From Faecalibacterium sp. CAG:74 (GTDB lineage: Bacteria; Bacillota; Clostridia; Christensenellales; Aristaeellaceae): DNA of 21,366 bases. A program made the position numbers and the translations under genes. Below the pieces are notes generated by a model. The model was not told the origin of the DNA, ran no database searches, and saw only the letters and a program-made list of their open reading frames with translations. The stretch's first letter is position 1; each line of letters begins with the position of its first letter. The stretch is taken from the NCBI GenBank assembly GCA_000437595.1, contig FR899859.1:29193-50558 (forward strand), read 5' to 3'. Shown here in pieces: positions 7,814 through 15,097 of the stretch.

Positions 7814-8694
7814 AGCGAAAAATCGTGACGCTGGGAGAAACGGACATCACGGTGCATCCGGCGGCGGGCATCCTCCTGCTCTTTGGACTCCTGACGCGCT
7901 GGCGGGCGCTGCTGATTTGCACTTACGCGAGCATCCTCCTGCATGAAATGGCGCACGCGGCGGTCAGCGCGCTGTGGCATCATCCGCCGCAGGAGATTGA
8001 AATCACGCCGCTGGGCGCAATGATGCGCTTGGAGGATGAGGAACGTCTGCCGCTGACGGCGCGAATCAGCGTGATACTCGCCGGGCCGCTGATGACGCTG
8101 ATTTTGTGCGCCCTGTCGCTGCGGCTGACGCAAAACGGCGTGATTCCGCGGGAAGCGGGGCGGCTGATCTTCCTCAGCAACGCGGGGATTTTGCTGGTGA
8201 ACCTGCTGCCCGCGCTGCCGCTGGACGGCGGACGGCTGCTGTCAGCGGTCTTGTCGCGCCTCCTGCGGCGGGAAACGTGCTGGCGGGTGATGCGCATCAT
8301 CGGCACGGCGGCGGGGGCGCTGCTTGTCGTCGGCGGCGTGGTCGGCGCGGTGCGCAGGTGGCAGGGCAGCTGGTCGCTGGCGGCAGCGGGTTGCTTCCTA
8401 TTATATAGCGCGGTCAGCGCGACGACGAGCGCAGCGCTGACGGAGCTTCGCGCGCTGATGGACCGAAAAATCCGCATGGAAACGCGCGGGAAACTGCCGA
8501 TTCAGCCCATGGCGATGCTCTCCACGCGGACGCTGCACCACGCCGTGCGTGCCCTGCACCCAACGCGCATGACGCAATTGTACATCATCGAGCCGGGGAC
8601 AATGCGGCTTCTTGGCATACTGACGGAGCAGCAGCTGATTGCCGCCTACCTGAGCGCGCCGCAGCGGACATTGGCGGAGGAGGTGGACGCATGA
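7810..8694 (+). CDS. Site-2 (M50) intramembrane metalloprotease, SpoIVFB-like
   Basis: This is an integral-membrane zinc protease of 294 aa, close to Bacillus SpoIVFB. The zinc site is HEMAH (H45, E46, H49); the third ligand is D139 in NLLPALPLDGG, matching the NPDG-type motif of M50 proteases. Hydrophobic segments lie at about 17-45, 80-105, 115-135 and 155-205. The tail, about 220-294 (MAMLSTRTLHHAV...GILTEQQLIAAYL), resembles the CBS domain of SpoIVFB, which senses nucleotides. SpoIVFB releases sigma-K from its pro-form in the mother cell. Coupling to the SpoIVFA-like gene supports this assignment. Its stop overlaps feoA by ATGA, which is unusual and leaves open an iron-related substrate. 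Confidence 0.8.
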   Translation: MKRKIVTLGETDITVHPAAGILLLFGLLTRWRALLICTYASILLHEMAHAAVSALWHHPPQEIEITPLGAMMRLEDEERLPLTARISVILAGPLMTLILCALSLRLTQNGVIPREAGRLIFLSNAGILLVNLLPALPLDGGRLLSAVLSRLLRRETCWRVMRIIGTAAGALLVVGGVVGAVRRWQGSWSLAAAGCFLLYSAVSATTSAALTELRALMDRKIRMETRGKLPIQPMAMLSTRTLHHAVRALHPTRMTQLYIIEPGTMRLLGILTEQQLIAAYLSAPQRTLAEEVDA

Positions 8695-8963
8695 CGATTG
8701 CGGAACTTGCGCCGGGGCAGTCGGGTGTGATTGCGGCGTATCGCGGGGCGGACGCGGAAGAGCGTGTGATTGCGGCGTATCGCGGGGCGGACGGGGAAGA
8801 GCGGCATCTGCTGGACATGGGGCTGACGCCGGGCGTGCGGGTGCGGCTGATTGGCACGGCGCTCCTTGGCGACCCGCTGATTCTGCTCGTGCGCGGCAGC
8901 CGCGTGTCCATCCGCCGGCGTCTGGCGCGGCAAATCATCCTGTCAGGTGGTGAGGCGGAATGA
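8691..8963 (+). CDS. feoA: Ferrous iron transport protein FeoA (SH3-like), with internal duplication
   Basis: FeoA is a small cytoplasmic SH3-fold protein thought to bind FeoB and support Fe(II) uptake. The signature LLDMGLTPGVRVRLI is clear, followed by the strand pattern ILLVRGSRVSIRRRLARQIIL. The protein has 90 aa, about 13 more than a typical 75-80-residue FeoA. The excess is explained by a tandem duplication of 13 residues (VIAAYRGADAEER then VIAAYRGADGEER, residues 13-38) between the first two strands. GGAGGAGG precedes the ATG inside the upstream gene. Start and stop both overlap the neighbours by ATGA. Confidence 0.9.
   Translation: MTIAELAPGQSGVIAAYRGADAEERVIAAYRGADGEERHLLDMGLTPGVRVRLIGTALLGDPLILLVRGSRVSIRRRLARQIILSGGEAE
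8727..8804 (+). repeat. 39-bp in-frame tandem duplication in feoA
   Basis: 8727-8765 and 8766-8804 are two 13-codon copies that differ at only two of 39 bases (one Ala to Gly change, one silent Arg change). The near identity points to a recent event or ongoing copy-number variation. Confidence 0.93.
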
Positions 8964-10882
8964 AAACGATTGCGCTGGTGGGCAGCCCGAACTGCGGCAA
9001 AACGACGCTGTTCAACGCCGTCACGGGGCTGCATCAGCATGTGGGCAACTGGGCGGGCGTGACGGTGGAGCGCAAAGAGGGGACGCAAAATGGCGTCAAG
9101 TGGGTGGACTTGCCCGGTGTGTACGCGCTCAGCCCGTATTCGGCGGAGGAAAGAGTGACCATCGACTACTTATCCGGCGGTGATTATGATGAAATCCTGC
9201 AAATTGTGGATGCAACCGCCCTCGCGCGCGGGCTGTACCTGACACATCAGCTGACGCAGCTGTCGCGCCCGATGACGATTGCGCTGAACATGATGGACGA
9301 GTGCCGGAAGCGCGGCATCACCATCGACACGGAGGAATTGTCGGCGCGGCTGGGCATTCGCGTGCTGCCGATGAGCGCGCGGGATGGCACGGGCGTCCCG
9401 GAACTCCTGCGCGCACTGAAAGACGGGGCGAAAACGCCGAAAAGTCCGCCGAGCGCGCCGTACACCGCCATTATCCAGCGGATGAAAAGTGCCCTGCCGG
9501 CGGGGAATCTCCCGTCGGAGTTCCGTGCGTGGAAAGCGCTGGAAGGCGATGAGATGGGCGCGGCGGAGGCGGCACGGGCGGGGCAGGCGCAATTGCGGGC
9601 GCAGTCCGGCATATCGGCGGCGGCAGCGCTTTCGGCGCTTCGCTATGCGTGGGCGGATGATCTATGCGCGGCGGTTCGGCAGGGGAATCCTGACAATCCG
9701 ACGCGGGCGGACGTTATCGACGCGCTTGTGCTGCACCCTGTGCTGGCGCTGCCGATTTTGGCGGGGCTGCTGGCGCTCATGCTGTCGCTGGCGTTCGGCC
9801 GCTTCGGCAGCGGGCTATCCGACGGGCTCACGAATATCATCCTGATGATACAATCGGCGCTGGATGGCGTGCTTGGGCACTGGCAGGTCGCGGAAGCACT
9901 GCGGCGACTAATTGTCGAGGGTCTGATGACGGGCGTGGGGAGCGTCGTCAGCTTCCTGCCGATGCTGCTGATACTGTTTGCGTGCCTGTCAATGCTGGAG
10001 GACAGCGGCTATATGGCGCGGGCAGCGTTCCTGATGGATCGGCCGATGCGGGCGCTGGGGTTGAGTGGGCGGTCGTTCATCCCACTGCTGCTGGGGTTCG
10101 GGTGCTCCGTCCCGGCGGCGCTGTCGGCGCGGTCGATGCGGGGCGAACGCGATCGGCGCTTTACGCTGCTGATGATTCCCTTCGTCTCGTGCAGCGCGAA
10201 AATGCCCGTTTTTGCGGCGCTTTCGACGCTTCTTCCCGGCGGCGCGTGGATGATTTTTGCCCTCTGCGCGCTGGGAATTTCGCTGGCGGCGCTGATTGCG
10301 CAAATCCTGCGGAAAACGTTGTTTCCGGGCGAATCCGCCGCGTTTGTGATGGAACTGCCGCCGTACCGCCTGCCCTTGATGTCGAGCGTCCTGCGCAAGG
10401 TGCTCCGCCGCACGGGCGAGTTCCTCAGCCGCGCGTGCAGCGTGATTCTGCTGTCGTCGGTGGTCGTCTGGCTCATTGGGCGATTCACCTGGACGGGCGC
10501 GTGGGCGGCGAGCACGCAGGAGAGCATCCTCGGCAGCATTGCCGGGGCGATTGCGCCGATTTTCGCGCCGCTGGGCTTCGGAAGCGTGACGGTAACGGCG
10601 GCGCTGCTGACCGGGCTGCTGGCGAAGGAGAGCATCATCAGCACACTGGCGGTCTTGGCGGGTCAGGGGAGCATCCGCGCGGCGCTGTCGGCGTCCCTGC
10701 CGACCCCGGCTGCGGCGCTGGCGCTGATGACGTTCGTACTGCTGTATCCGCCGTGCGCCGCGGCATCCGCAAGCATCATCAAGGGGCTGAAAAGCCGGAA
10801 GCTGGCGGTACTGATGGTCACGGGGCAGTGCCTGCTGGCATGGATATGCGCGTGGATTGCGTACCGTTTGCCACTCGTTTGA
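8960..10882 (+). CDS. feoB: Ferrous iron transporter FeoB
   Basis: FeoB is an inner-membrane Fe(II) transporter with an N-terminal G-protein domain. The 640-aa protein shows G1 GSPNCGKT (8-15), the G2 region with GNWAGVTVE, G3 DLPG, G4 NMMDE and G5 SAR. A helical guanine-dissociation-inhibitor-like linker (about 165-240) precedes a membrane domain from about 255 with repeated hydrophobic segments. Conserved gate regions are GCSVPAALSARSM and the C-terminal YPPCAA. No FeoC or second FeoA follows. The ATG overlaps the feoA stop (ATGA), so feoA and feoB are coupled. At 640 residues it is at the short end of the family, but both ends look complete. I see no Fur box upstream in the overlapping genes. 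Confidence 0.95.
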   Translation: MKTIALVGSPNCGKTTLFNAVTGLHQHVGNWAGVTVERKEGTQNGVKWVDLPGVYALSPYSAEERVTIDYLSGGDYDEILQIVDATALARGLYLTHQLTQLSRPMTIALNMMDECRKRGITIDTEELSARLGIRVLPMSARDGTGVPELLRALKDGAKTPKSPPSAPYTAIIQRMKSALPAGNLPSEFRAWKALEGDEMGAAEAARAGQAQLRAQSGISAAAALSALRYAWADDLCAAVRQGNPDNPTRADVIDALVLHPVLALPILAGLLALMLSLAFGRFGSGLSDGLTNIILMIQSALDGVLGHWQVAEALRRLIVEGLMTGVGSVVSFLPMLLILFACLSMLEDSGYMARAAFLMDRPMRALGLSGRSFIPLLLGFGCSVPAALSARSMRGERDRRFTLLMIPFVSCSAKMPVFAALSTLLPGGAWMIFALCALGISLAALIAQILRKTLFPGESAAFVMELPPYRLPLMSSVLRKVLRRTGEFLSRACSVILLSSVVVWLIGRFTWTGAWAASTQESILGSIAGAIAPIFAPLGFGSVTVTAALLTGLLAKESIISTLAVLAGQGSIRAALSASLPTPAAALALMTFVLLYPPCAAASASIIKGLKSRKLAVLMVTGQCLLAWICAWIAYRLPLV

Positions 10883-10902
10883 CAAATTTCGCGCAGGACA
10901 GA

Positions 10903-10931
10903 TTGACAACGCGGCAGAATGCGGCTATAAT
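10903..10931 (+). promoter_or_regulatory. Consensus sigma-A promoter for the transketolase genes
   Basis: TTGACA (10903-10908) and TATAAT (10926-10931) both match the consensus exactly, with a 17-bp spacer. Transcription would begin near 10938, giving a leader of about 60 nt that ends in GAGGAGGT before the ATG at 11001. A second TTGACA at 10879-10884 has no well-placed -10 box. Confidence 0.9.
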
Positions 10932-11000
10932 GAAGATAATGAAATACTGCGGCATCGTGAGGAGCGGCGGCGCAGGATCAGAGATAGAGGAGGTACTTTG

Positions 11001-11816
11001 ATGGACATTCAGGAACTCCAAGAGGTCTGCCGTCAAGTGCGGCGGGACATCATCATTATGACCAACAAGGCGGGTGCTGGCCATCCCGGCGGATCGCTGT
11101 CCGCAACGGAAGCGCTTGTTGCGCTGTATTTTGACGTCATGAAGGGCATTGACCCCAAGGACGACAAGAATCCGAACCGCGACCGCTTTGTGCTGTCGAA
11201 GGGTCACGCGGCTCCAGCGCTCTATGGCACGCTGTGCGAACGCGGCTATTTCGGACGCGAGGAGTTTGACCATTTCCGTCAACTGCACGGCATCCTGCAG
11301 GGGCATCCGGACGTGAAGAAGTGCCCCGGCGTGGATGCGTCGACGGGTTCGCTCGGTCAGGGCATTTCCATCGCGGTCGGCATGGCGCTGGGCGCGAAGA
11401 AGACGGGTAATCCCTGCCACGTCTACACCATCATTGGCGATGGCGAATCGCAGGAAGGGCTTGTGTGGGAAGCGTCGATGGCGGCGGCACACTATCACCT
11501 TGATAACCTGACGGTTATTTTCGACCACAACGGCCTGCAGATTGACGGCTCGAATGACGAGGTGATGTCGCTGGGCGATATTCAGGCGAAGTTCAAGGCG
11601 TTCGGCTATGACGTGATTGACGTCGCTGATGGCAATGATATGCGGCAGGTGCTGGACGCACTGCACGCGCCCGCCTGCCCCGGCAAGCCTCGCCTGATTC
11701 ACCTGCACACCCTCAAGGGCAAGGGCGTTTCCTTCATGGAGGGGCAGGTCGGCTGGCACGGCAAGGCTCCCAATGCAGAACAGACGGCGCAGGCGCTGAG
11801 CGAACTGGAGGGCTGA
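11001..11816 (+). CDS. Transketolase, N-terminal (TPP-binding) subunit
   Basis: This is the first half of a split transketolase, which moves two-carbon ketol units between sugar phosphates in the pentose phosphate pathway. The 271-aa protein carries the N-terminal landmarks AGHPGGSLSATE, LSKGHAAPALY, GSLGQGISIAVGMALG and the thiamine-diphosphate/Mg motif beginning at G146 (GDGESQEG) and ending near FDHNGLQIDG. The reading frame is open further upstream, back into feoB. ATG 11001 is the right start because the family begins there, GAGGAGGT sits about 8 bases upstream, and the promoter lies at 10903-10931. The partner subunit starts 4 bp after the stop. Confidence 0.94.
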   Translation: MDIQELQEVCRQVRRDIIIMTNKAGAGHPGGSLSATEALVALYFDVMKGIDPKDDKNPNRDRFVLSKGHAAPALYGTLCERGYFGREEFDHFRQLHGILQGHPDVKKCPGVDASTGSLGQGISIAVGMALGAKKTGNPCHVYTIIGDGESQEGLVWEASMAAAHYHLDNLTVIFDHNGLQIDGSNDEVMSLGDIQAKFKAFGYDVIDVADGNDMRQVLDALHAPACPGKPRLIHLHTLKGKGVSFMEGQVGWHGKAPNAEQTAQALSELEG

Positions 11817-11820
11817 ACAA

Positions 11821-12735
11821 ATGGAAAAGAAAGCAATTCGTGTGGCGTATGGCGAGGCCATCGTCAAGCTCGGTGCGGAAAATGACAAGGTGGTCGTGCT
11901 GGACGCTGACCTTGCGGCGGCGACCATGACCAATGGTTTCAAGAAGGCGTATCCTGACCGCTTCATCGACTGCGGCATTGCCGAGGCGAACATGGTGGAT
12001 ATGGCGGCGGGTATGTCCACGATGGGGCTGATTCCGTTCTGCTCCACGTTCGCGGTGTTTGCGGGCCGCAGCTACGACCAGATTCGCAATGGCGTGTGCT
12101 ATCCGAAATTTAACGTGAAGTTTGGCTTCTCCCACGCGGGCATCACGCTGGGCGAGGACGGCGGCTCCCATCAGGCGATTGAGGATATCGCTCTGATGCG
12201 CGTGCTGCCGAACATGACGGTGTTCGTCCCCAGCGACGCGACCGAATGCGAGCAGTGCGTCCGCGCGGCGGCGGAAATCAACGGCTCGGTGTACATCCGC
12301 ACCGCTCGTCTGCCTTCCCCGGTGTACGATGCGCGCCCCTTCACGGTGGGCAAGGGCAACGTCATCAAGGACGGCAAGGACTGCGTGATTTTCACCTGCG
12401 GCATCATGCTGGAGCACTGCCTCGAAGCAGTTCAGCTGCTGGCGGAGCAAGGCATTGACGCGGCGCTGGTGTCCTTCCACACCCTGAAGCCCTTTGACGA
12501 CGAACTCGCCCGCACCTACGCGGCGAAGTGCGGCAAGGTGTTCACGGTGGAGGAGCACTCCATCATCGGCGGTCTGGGCGACGCGGTGGCTTCCGCCATC
12601 TGCGGCATGGGGCTGAAGCACTTCGAGAAGATTGGCATCAACGATGTGTTCGGTCAGTCCGGCAAGCCCGCTGCGCTGCTGGAAGAATACGGCCTGACCG
12701 GCAAGCAGATTGCCGATCGGATTGCGAAGGCATAA
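11821..12735 (+). CDS. Transketolase, C-terminal subunit
   Basis: This is the second half of the split enzyme, with the pyrimidine-binding and C-terminal domains of transketolase. The 304-aa protein has the catalytic glutamate in DCGIAEANMVDMAAG (the Glu that protonates the aminopyrimidine of thiamine diphosphate), STFAVFAGRSYDQIRN, and GEDGGSHQAIEDIALMR. The C-terminal domain begins near residue 180. It must pair with the gene upstream, from which it is separated by 4 bp; GGAGGG overlaps the end of that gene. Related split proteins include DXP synthase-like and dehydrogenase E1 subunits, but the motifs and the pairing favour transketolase. A hairpin follows. Confidence 0.93.
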   Translation: MEKKAIRVAYGEAIVKLGAENDKVVVLDADLAAATMTNGFKKAYPDRFIDCGIAEANMVDMAAGMSTMGLIPFCSTFAVFAGRSYDQIRNGVCYPKFNVKFGFSHAGITLGEDGGSHQAIEDIALMRVLPNMTVFVPSDATECEQCVRAAAEINGSVYIRTARLPSPVYDARPFTVGKGNVIKDGKDCVIFTCGIMLEHCLEAVQLLAEQGIDAALVSFHTLKPFDDELARTYAAKCGKVFTVEEHSIIGGLGDAVASAICGMGLKHFEKIGINDVFGQSGKPAALLEEYGLTGKQIADRIAKA

Positions 12736-12752
12736 TTTCTGCAAGAGATACT

Positions 12753-12787
12753 GCGGACAGCACTCCGGTGTGGGCGCTGTCCGCTTT
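12753..12787 (+). terminator. Hairpin downstream of the transketolase pair
   Basis: GCGGACAGC (12753-12761) pairs perfectly with GCTGTCCGC (12776-12784) around a 14-nt loop. Only three T residues follow, so termination may be weak and leave read-through into the next gene, 32 bp on. Confidence 0.5.
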
Positions 12788-12818
12788 GCGTGAGCCTAAA
12801 TTCAGGAGAACAACAACA

Positions 12819-13682
12819 ATGCGTATGCTGATTGTCAATCCAATCGCTGGGTGCGGCTATGCACTGAAAGTGATGGAACAGGTGCAGAGCGTGCTGACCG
12901 CGCGAAACCTCCCGTTTCGTGTGATGCGAACGGAATACCCCGGCTACGCGGCGAAACTGGCGCGGGAAGCAGTCGAAATGGGCTGCGAAGCCGTCTATGT
13001 TATCGGCGGTGACGGCACGTTCAGCGAGGCGGCGCGCGGATTGGCGGGCAGCGGCATTCCGATTGGGCTGATTCCGGCAGGCACGGGCAACGACTTTGTC
13101 AAGACGCTCGGCACGCCGAAAGAGCCGATGGCGGCGCTCGATTTCATCCTCGGCCACGAGCCGCGCCCGTGCGACGCGATTGACCTGAACGGGCAGATGT
13201 TCTTGAACGTCGCCGGAGCGGGTTTTGACGTGACGGTGCTGGAAAATGTTGCGGATTTTGGCGGGAAAATCCGCGGGCTGCTGCCGTACCTCGTTGGGCT
13301 GATTCGCGCGATTTGGAAGCATCAGCCGCTGAAACTGACCTACACCGTCAATGGTGAGACGCGGACGAAGGATGCGCTGCTGTGCATTGCGGCGAACGGA
13401 AAGTGGATTGGCGGCGGCATCCCGATTTGCCCCGATGCTGTGCCGAATGACGGCGAAATCGACTTCATGGTCGTCGGGCACCAGCCGCGGTGGAAAGTGC
13501 CGTACTATCTCGTGCGCATGATGATGAAACAGATTTTGAACTTTCCGTTTACGGAGCATGTTCTCTGCGACAAAGTGACGGTGTCGTCGCCCGGAATGCA
13601 TGTCGAGGTGGATGGCGAGATTATCGCCTGCGAACATGCGGAATTTACCATGCATCCCGGCGCGCTGATGCTGTACTGGTGA
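12819..13682 (+). CDS. Diacylglycerol/lipid kinase family protein (YegS/DgkB-like)
   Basis: This 287-aa protein belongs to the DAGK-catalytic family of soluble lipid kinases. It has the nucleotide-binding GGDGT (63-67), the PAGTGNDF loop (about 88-95), and VEVDGE near the C-terminus, where the conserved acidic residues of the second domain sit. Bacillus DgkB recycles diacylglycerol into phosphatidic acid; related proteins phosphorylate other lipids, so the exact substrate is open. The frame extends further upstream, but ATG 12819 is preceded by CAGGAGAA and begins the family's MRMLIVNPIAG strand. A second ATG at 12825 is also possible. The stop lies 7 bp before the next ATG. Confidence 0.9.
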   Translation: MRMLIVNPIAGCGYALKVMEQVQSVLTARNLPFRVMRTEYPGYAAKLAREAVEMGCEAVYVIGGDGTFSEAARGLAGSGIPIGLIPAGTGNDFVKTLGTPKEPMAALDFILGHEPRPCDAIDLNGQMFLNVAGAGFDVTVLENVADFGGKIRGLLPYLVGLIRAIWKHQPLKLTYTVNGETRTKDALLCIAANGKWIGGGIPICPDAVPNDGEIDFMVVGHQPRWKVPYYLVRMMMKQILNFPFTEHVLCDKVTVSSPGMHVEVDGEIIACEHAEFTMHPGALMLYW

Positions 13683-13689
13683 GGTGCGT

Positions 13690-14166
13690 ATGGCGACTAT
13701 CAGCATCATCCGCGTGGAAAATCCAGAAAAAAAGGCAGAGATTTCCGCGCACATCCTCCATGCGCTGCCGGATTGGTTCGGCTTGCCGGACAGCACGCAG
13801 AAGTATATCGACGACAGCCGAAACATGCCGTTTTTCGCCGCTGTGCGGGAAGGGCAGGCAGTCGGATTCGCGGCGCTGAAGGAAACCAGCCCCTGCGCGG
13901 GGGAAATCTACGTCATGGGCGTATTGCCGGAATATCACCGAAGCGGCATCGGGCGGCAGCTGTTTGCGGCGATTCGGGCGGAGGCAATCGCGCGAGGCTA
14001 TCGGCTGCTGCAGGTCAAAACCGTGCAGACGGGGCATTACGAGGAGTATGACCGCACGAACGACTTTTACCAGCGCATGGGCTTTCTGCCGCTGGAGTGC
14101 CTGCCGACGCTGTGGGATGAATGGAATCCGTGTCAGGTGTATGTGCTGCCGCTGCAAAATCCGTAA
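13690..14166 (+). CDS. GNAT family N-acetyltransferase
   Basis: The protein has 158 aa with a single GNAT fold. The acetyl-CoA pyrophosphate loop is R84-S-G-I-G88 in EYHRSGIGRQL, preceded by strand beta-4 (IYVMGVLP) and followed by the long helix. NDFYQRMGF near residue 120 is motif B. The substrate cannot be told from the sequence. A GTG two codons upstream (13684) is an alternative start. I prefer ATG 13690, with GGTGAGG at the end of the lipid kinase gene as ribosome binding site, although the spacing is short. Tight spacing suggests cotranscription with the kinase. Confidence 0.88.
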   Translation: MATISIIRVENPEKKAEISAHILHALPDWFGLPDSTQKYIDDSRNMPFFAAVREGQAVGFAALKETSPCAGEIYVMGVLPEYHRSGIGRQLFAAIRAEAIARGYRLLQVKTVQTGHYEEYDRTNDFYQRMGFLPLECLPTLWDEWNPCQVYVLPLQNP

Positions 14167-14244
14167 CTTTTCCTGTCAAAAAGAAGGGATTTCCGCATTC
14201 TGTGGCGAATATATAGAAATATCCGCAGAAAAGGAGGCAACGTT

Positions 14245-14706
14245 ATGGCTGATATTGGCAAGACAGTCAAAGAAATCTGGGAACAGAGCATGAAGGCAGT
14301 CAACAAGGCGGCGACGAACATCGCGACCAGCACGAAGCAGAAGGTCGATGAGATGAACATCGTCACGCGTCGGAAGGAACTGCAAAACCAGCTTGGTCTG
14401 CGGCTGTATGAGCTGTGGCAGGCGGGCGAGGACGTGCCGGAGACGCTGAAAGCGACGCTGGAGGAAATGCGCGACCTGGAAGTGAAACTGCAGGAGCTGC
14501 GCGAGAGCAAGACCAACGCGCCGGAGGACGAGAAGAGCGCCGAGACGCCGGATTCTGCCGCCCACGCGCCTGACACGACGGACGTGAAAGTGCCGCTGGA
14601 GGACGACGACGTGCCGACGATTGAGATGCCGGACATCCCCGAAAAACCGGAGCGCCCGATGGAAGCGCCGAGTATCCACACGGACGACGAAACACCCGCT
14701 GAATAA
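14245..14706 (+). CDS. Acidic helical/coiled-coil protein of unknown function
   Basis: I do not recognise a named family. The 153-aa protein has no signal peptide or membrane segment. Residues 1-50 are helical and Lys/Ala-rich. Residues about 50-95 have a leucine-spaced pattern suggesting a coiled coil (LQNQLGLRLYELW, LEEMRDLEVKLQELRE). The tail, about 96-153, is disordered, rich in Asp, Glu and Pro. AAAAGGAGG precedes the ATG, so expression is well supported. The 78-bp gap before it has a weak hairpin around 14192-14230 but no clear promoter. The last base of the stop codon is also the first base of a MITE-like repeat. Confidence 0.8.
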   Translation: MADIGKTVKEIWEQSMKAVNKAATNIATSTKQKVDEMNIVTRRKELQNQLGLRLYELWQAGEDVPETLKATLEEMRDLEVKLQELRESKTNAPEDEKSAETPDSAAHAPDTTDVKVPLEDDDVPTIEMPDIPEKPERPMEAPSIHTDDETPAE

Positions 14707-14868
14707 TACTAATTCTCATCTAAAACATGTCATTCGCACAGCATCTTTTCCGCCCTGGCTTTGCTTCGTTCCGCTCGCGCGTACCTCCAGTACGCCTCGC
14801 TTCACTCAGCTTTGCCAGAACGAAAAATCTGCTATGCTCGATGCTATGTTTTAGAATCGAATTAGTAT
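14706..14868. repeat. MITE-like imperfect palindrome, copy A
   Basis: This 163-bp element has perfect 10-bp terminal inverted repeats, ATACTAATTC (14706-14715) and GAATTAGTAT (14859-14868). Pairing resumes with CTAAAACAT / ATGTTTTAG and continues inward through TTTCCGCCCTGGC / GCCAGAACGAAAAA to a small loop between two GTAC (about 14783-14795). It encodes no protein. The TA at each tip could be a TA target duplication of the Tc1/mariner-IS630 type. It fills the first half of the 391-bp convergent gap. Confidence 0.75.
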
Positions 14869-14886
14869 AACATCTATTTGCACACA

Positions 14887-14926
14887 AAAACGCCATTCCG
14901 ACGCATGTTGTTCGGAATGGCGTTTT
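14887..14926. terminator. Strong bidirectional intrinsic terminator
   Basis: A perfect 15-bp stem, 14887-14901 with 14912-14926 (core CGCCATTCCGA/TCGGAATGGCG), encloses a 10-nt loop. It has an A-run on the left and a T-run on the right, so it works in both directions. It would end the + strand operon above and the - strand epimerase transcript. Confidence 0.9.
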
Positions 14927-15087
14927 ATACTATTTCCAGATTCAACTGCGCCATCTGCTTGCGCCTTTTTCGTTCTGGCGTCCGCTCACTCCATTTAGCG
15001 TAGCGCTGCTACGCTGCATTTCGTTCCCGTTAGCCAGAACGAAAAATTCGCCGCGCATCTTGGCGCATTTTCATTTGGAAATAGTAT
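14927..15087. repeat. MITE-like imperfect palindrome, copy B
   Basis: This 161-bp element starts directly after the terminator. Its perfect 12-bp terminal repeats are ATACTATTTCCA (14927-14938) and TGGAAATAGTAT (15076-15087). Inner paired blocks include TTTTTCGTTCTGGC (14966-14979) with GCCAGAACGAAAAA, and GCGTAGC/GCTACGC near the centre. It shares size, ATACTA tips and the GCCAGAACGAAAAAT block with copy A. It ends 10 bp before the stop of the convergent gene. Confidence 0.78.
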
Positions 15088-15097
15088 TACTTTTCGG

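Noticed and set aside
8960..10882. FeoB truncated because it is shorter than E. coli FeoB
   Set aside because: All G motifs and the C-terminal membrane region are present; 640 residues is acceptable for shorter Gram-positive forms.
9170..10909. - strand frames opposite feoB
   Set aside because: Arg/Gln-rich antisense translations of a complete FeoB; no start signals.
12528..12818. Extended N-terminus of the lipid kinase within the transketolase gene
   Set aside because: The extension overlaps the end of the transketolase subunit. The family start and a good ribosome binding site point to 12819.
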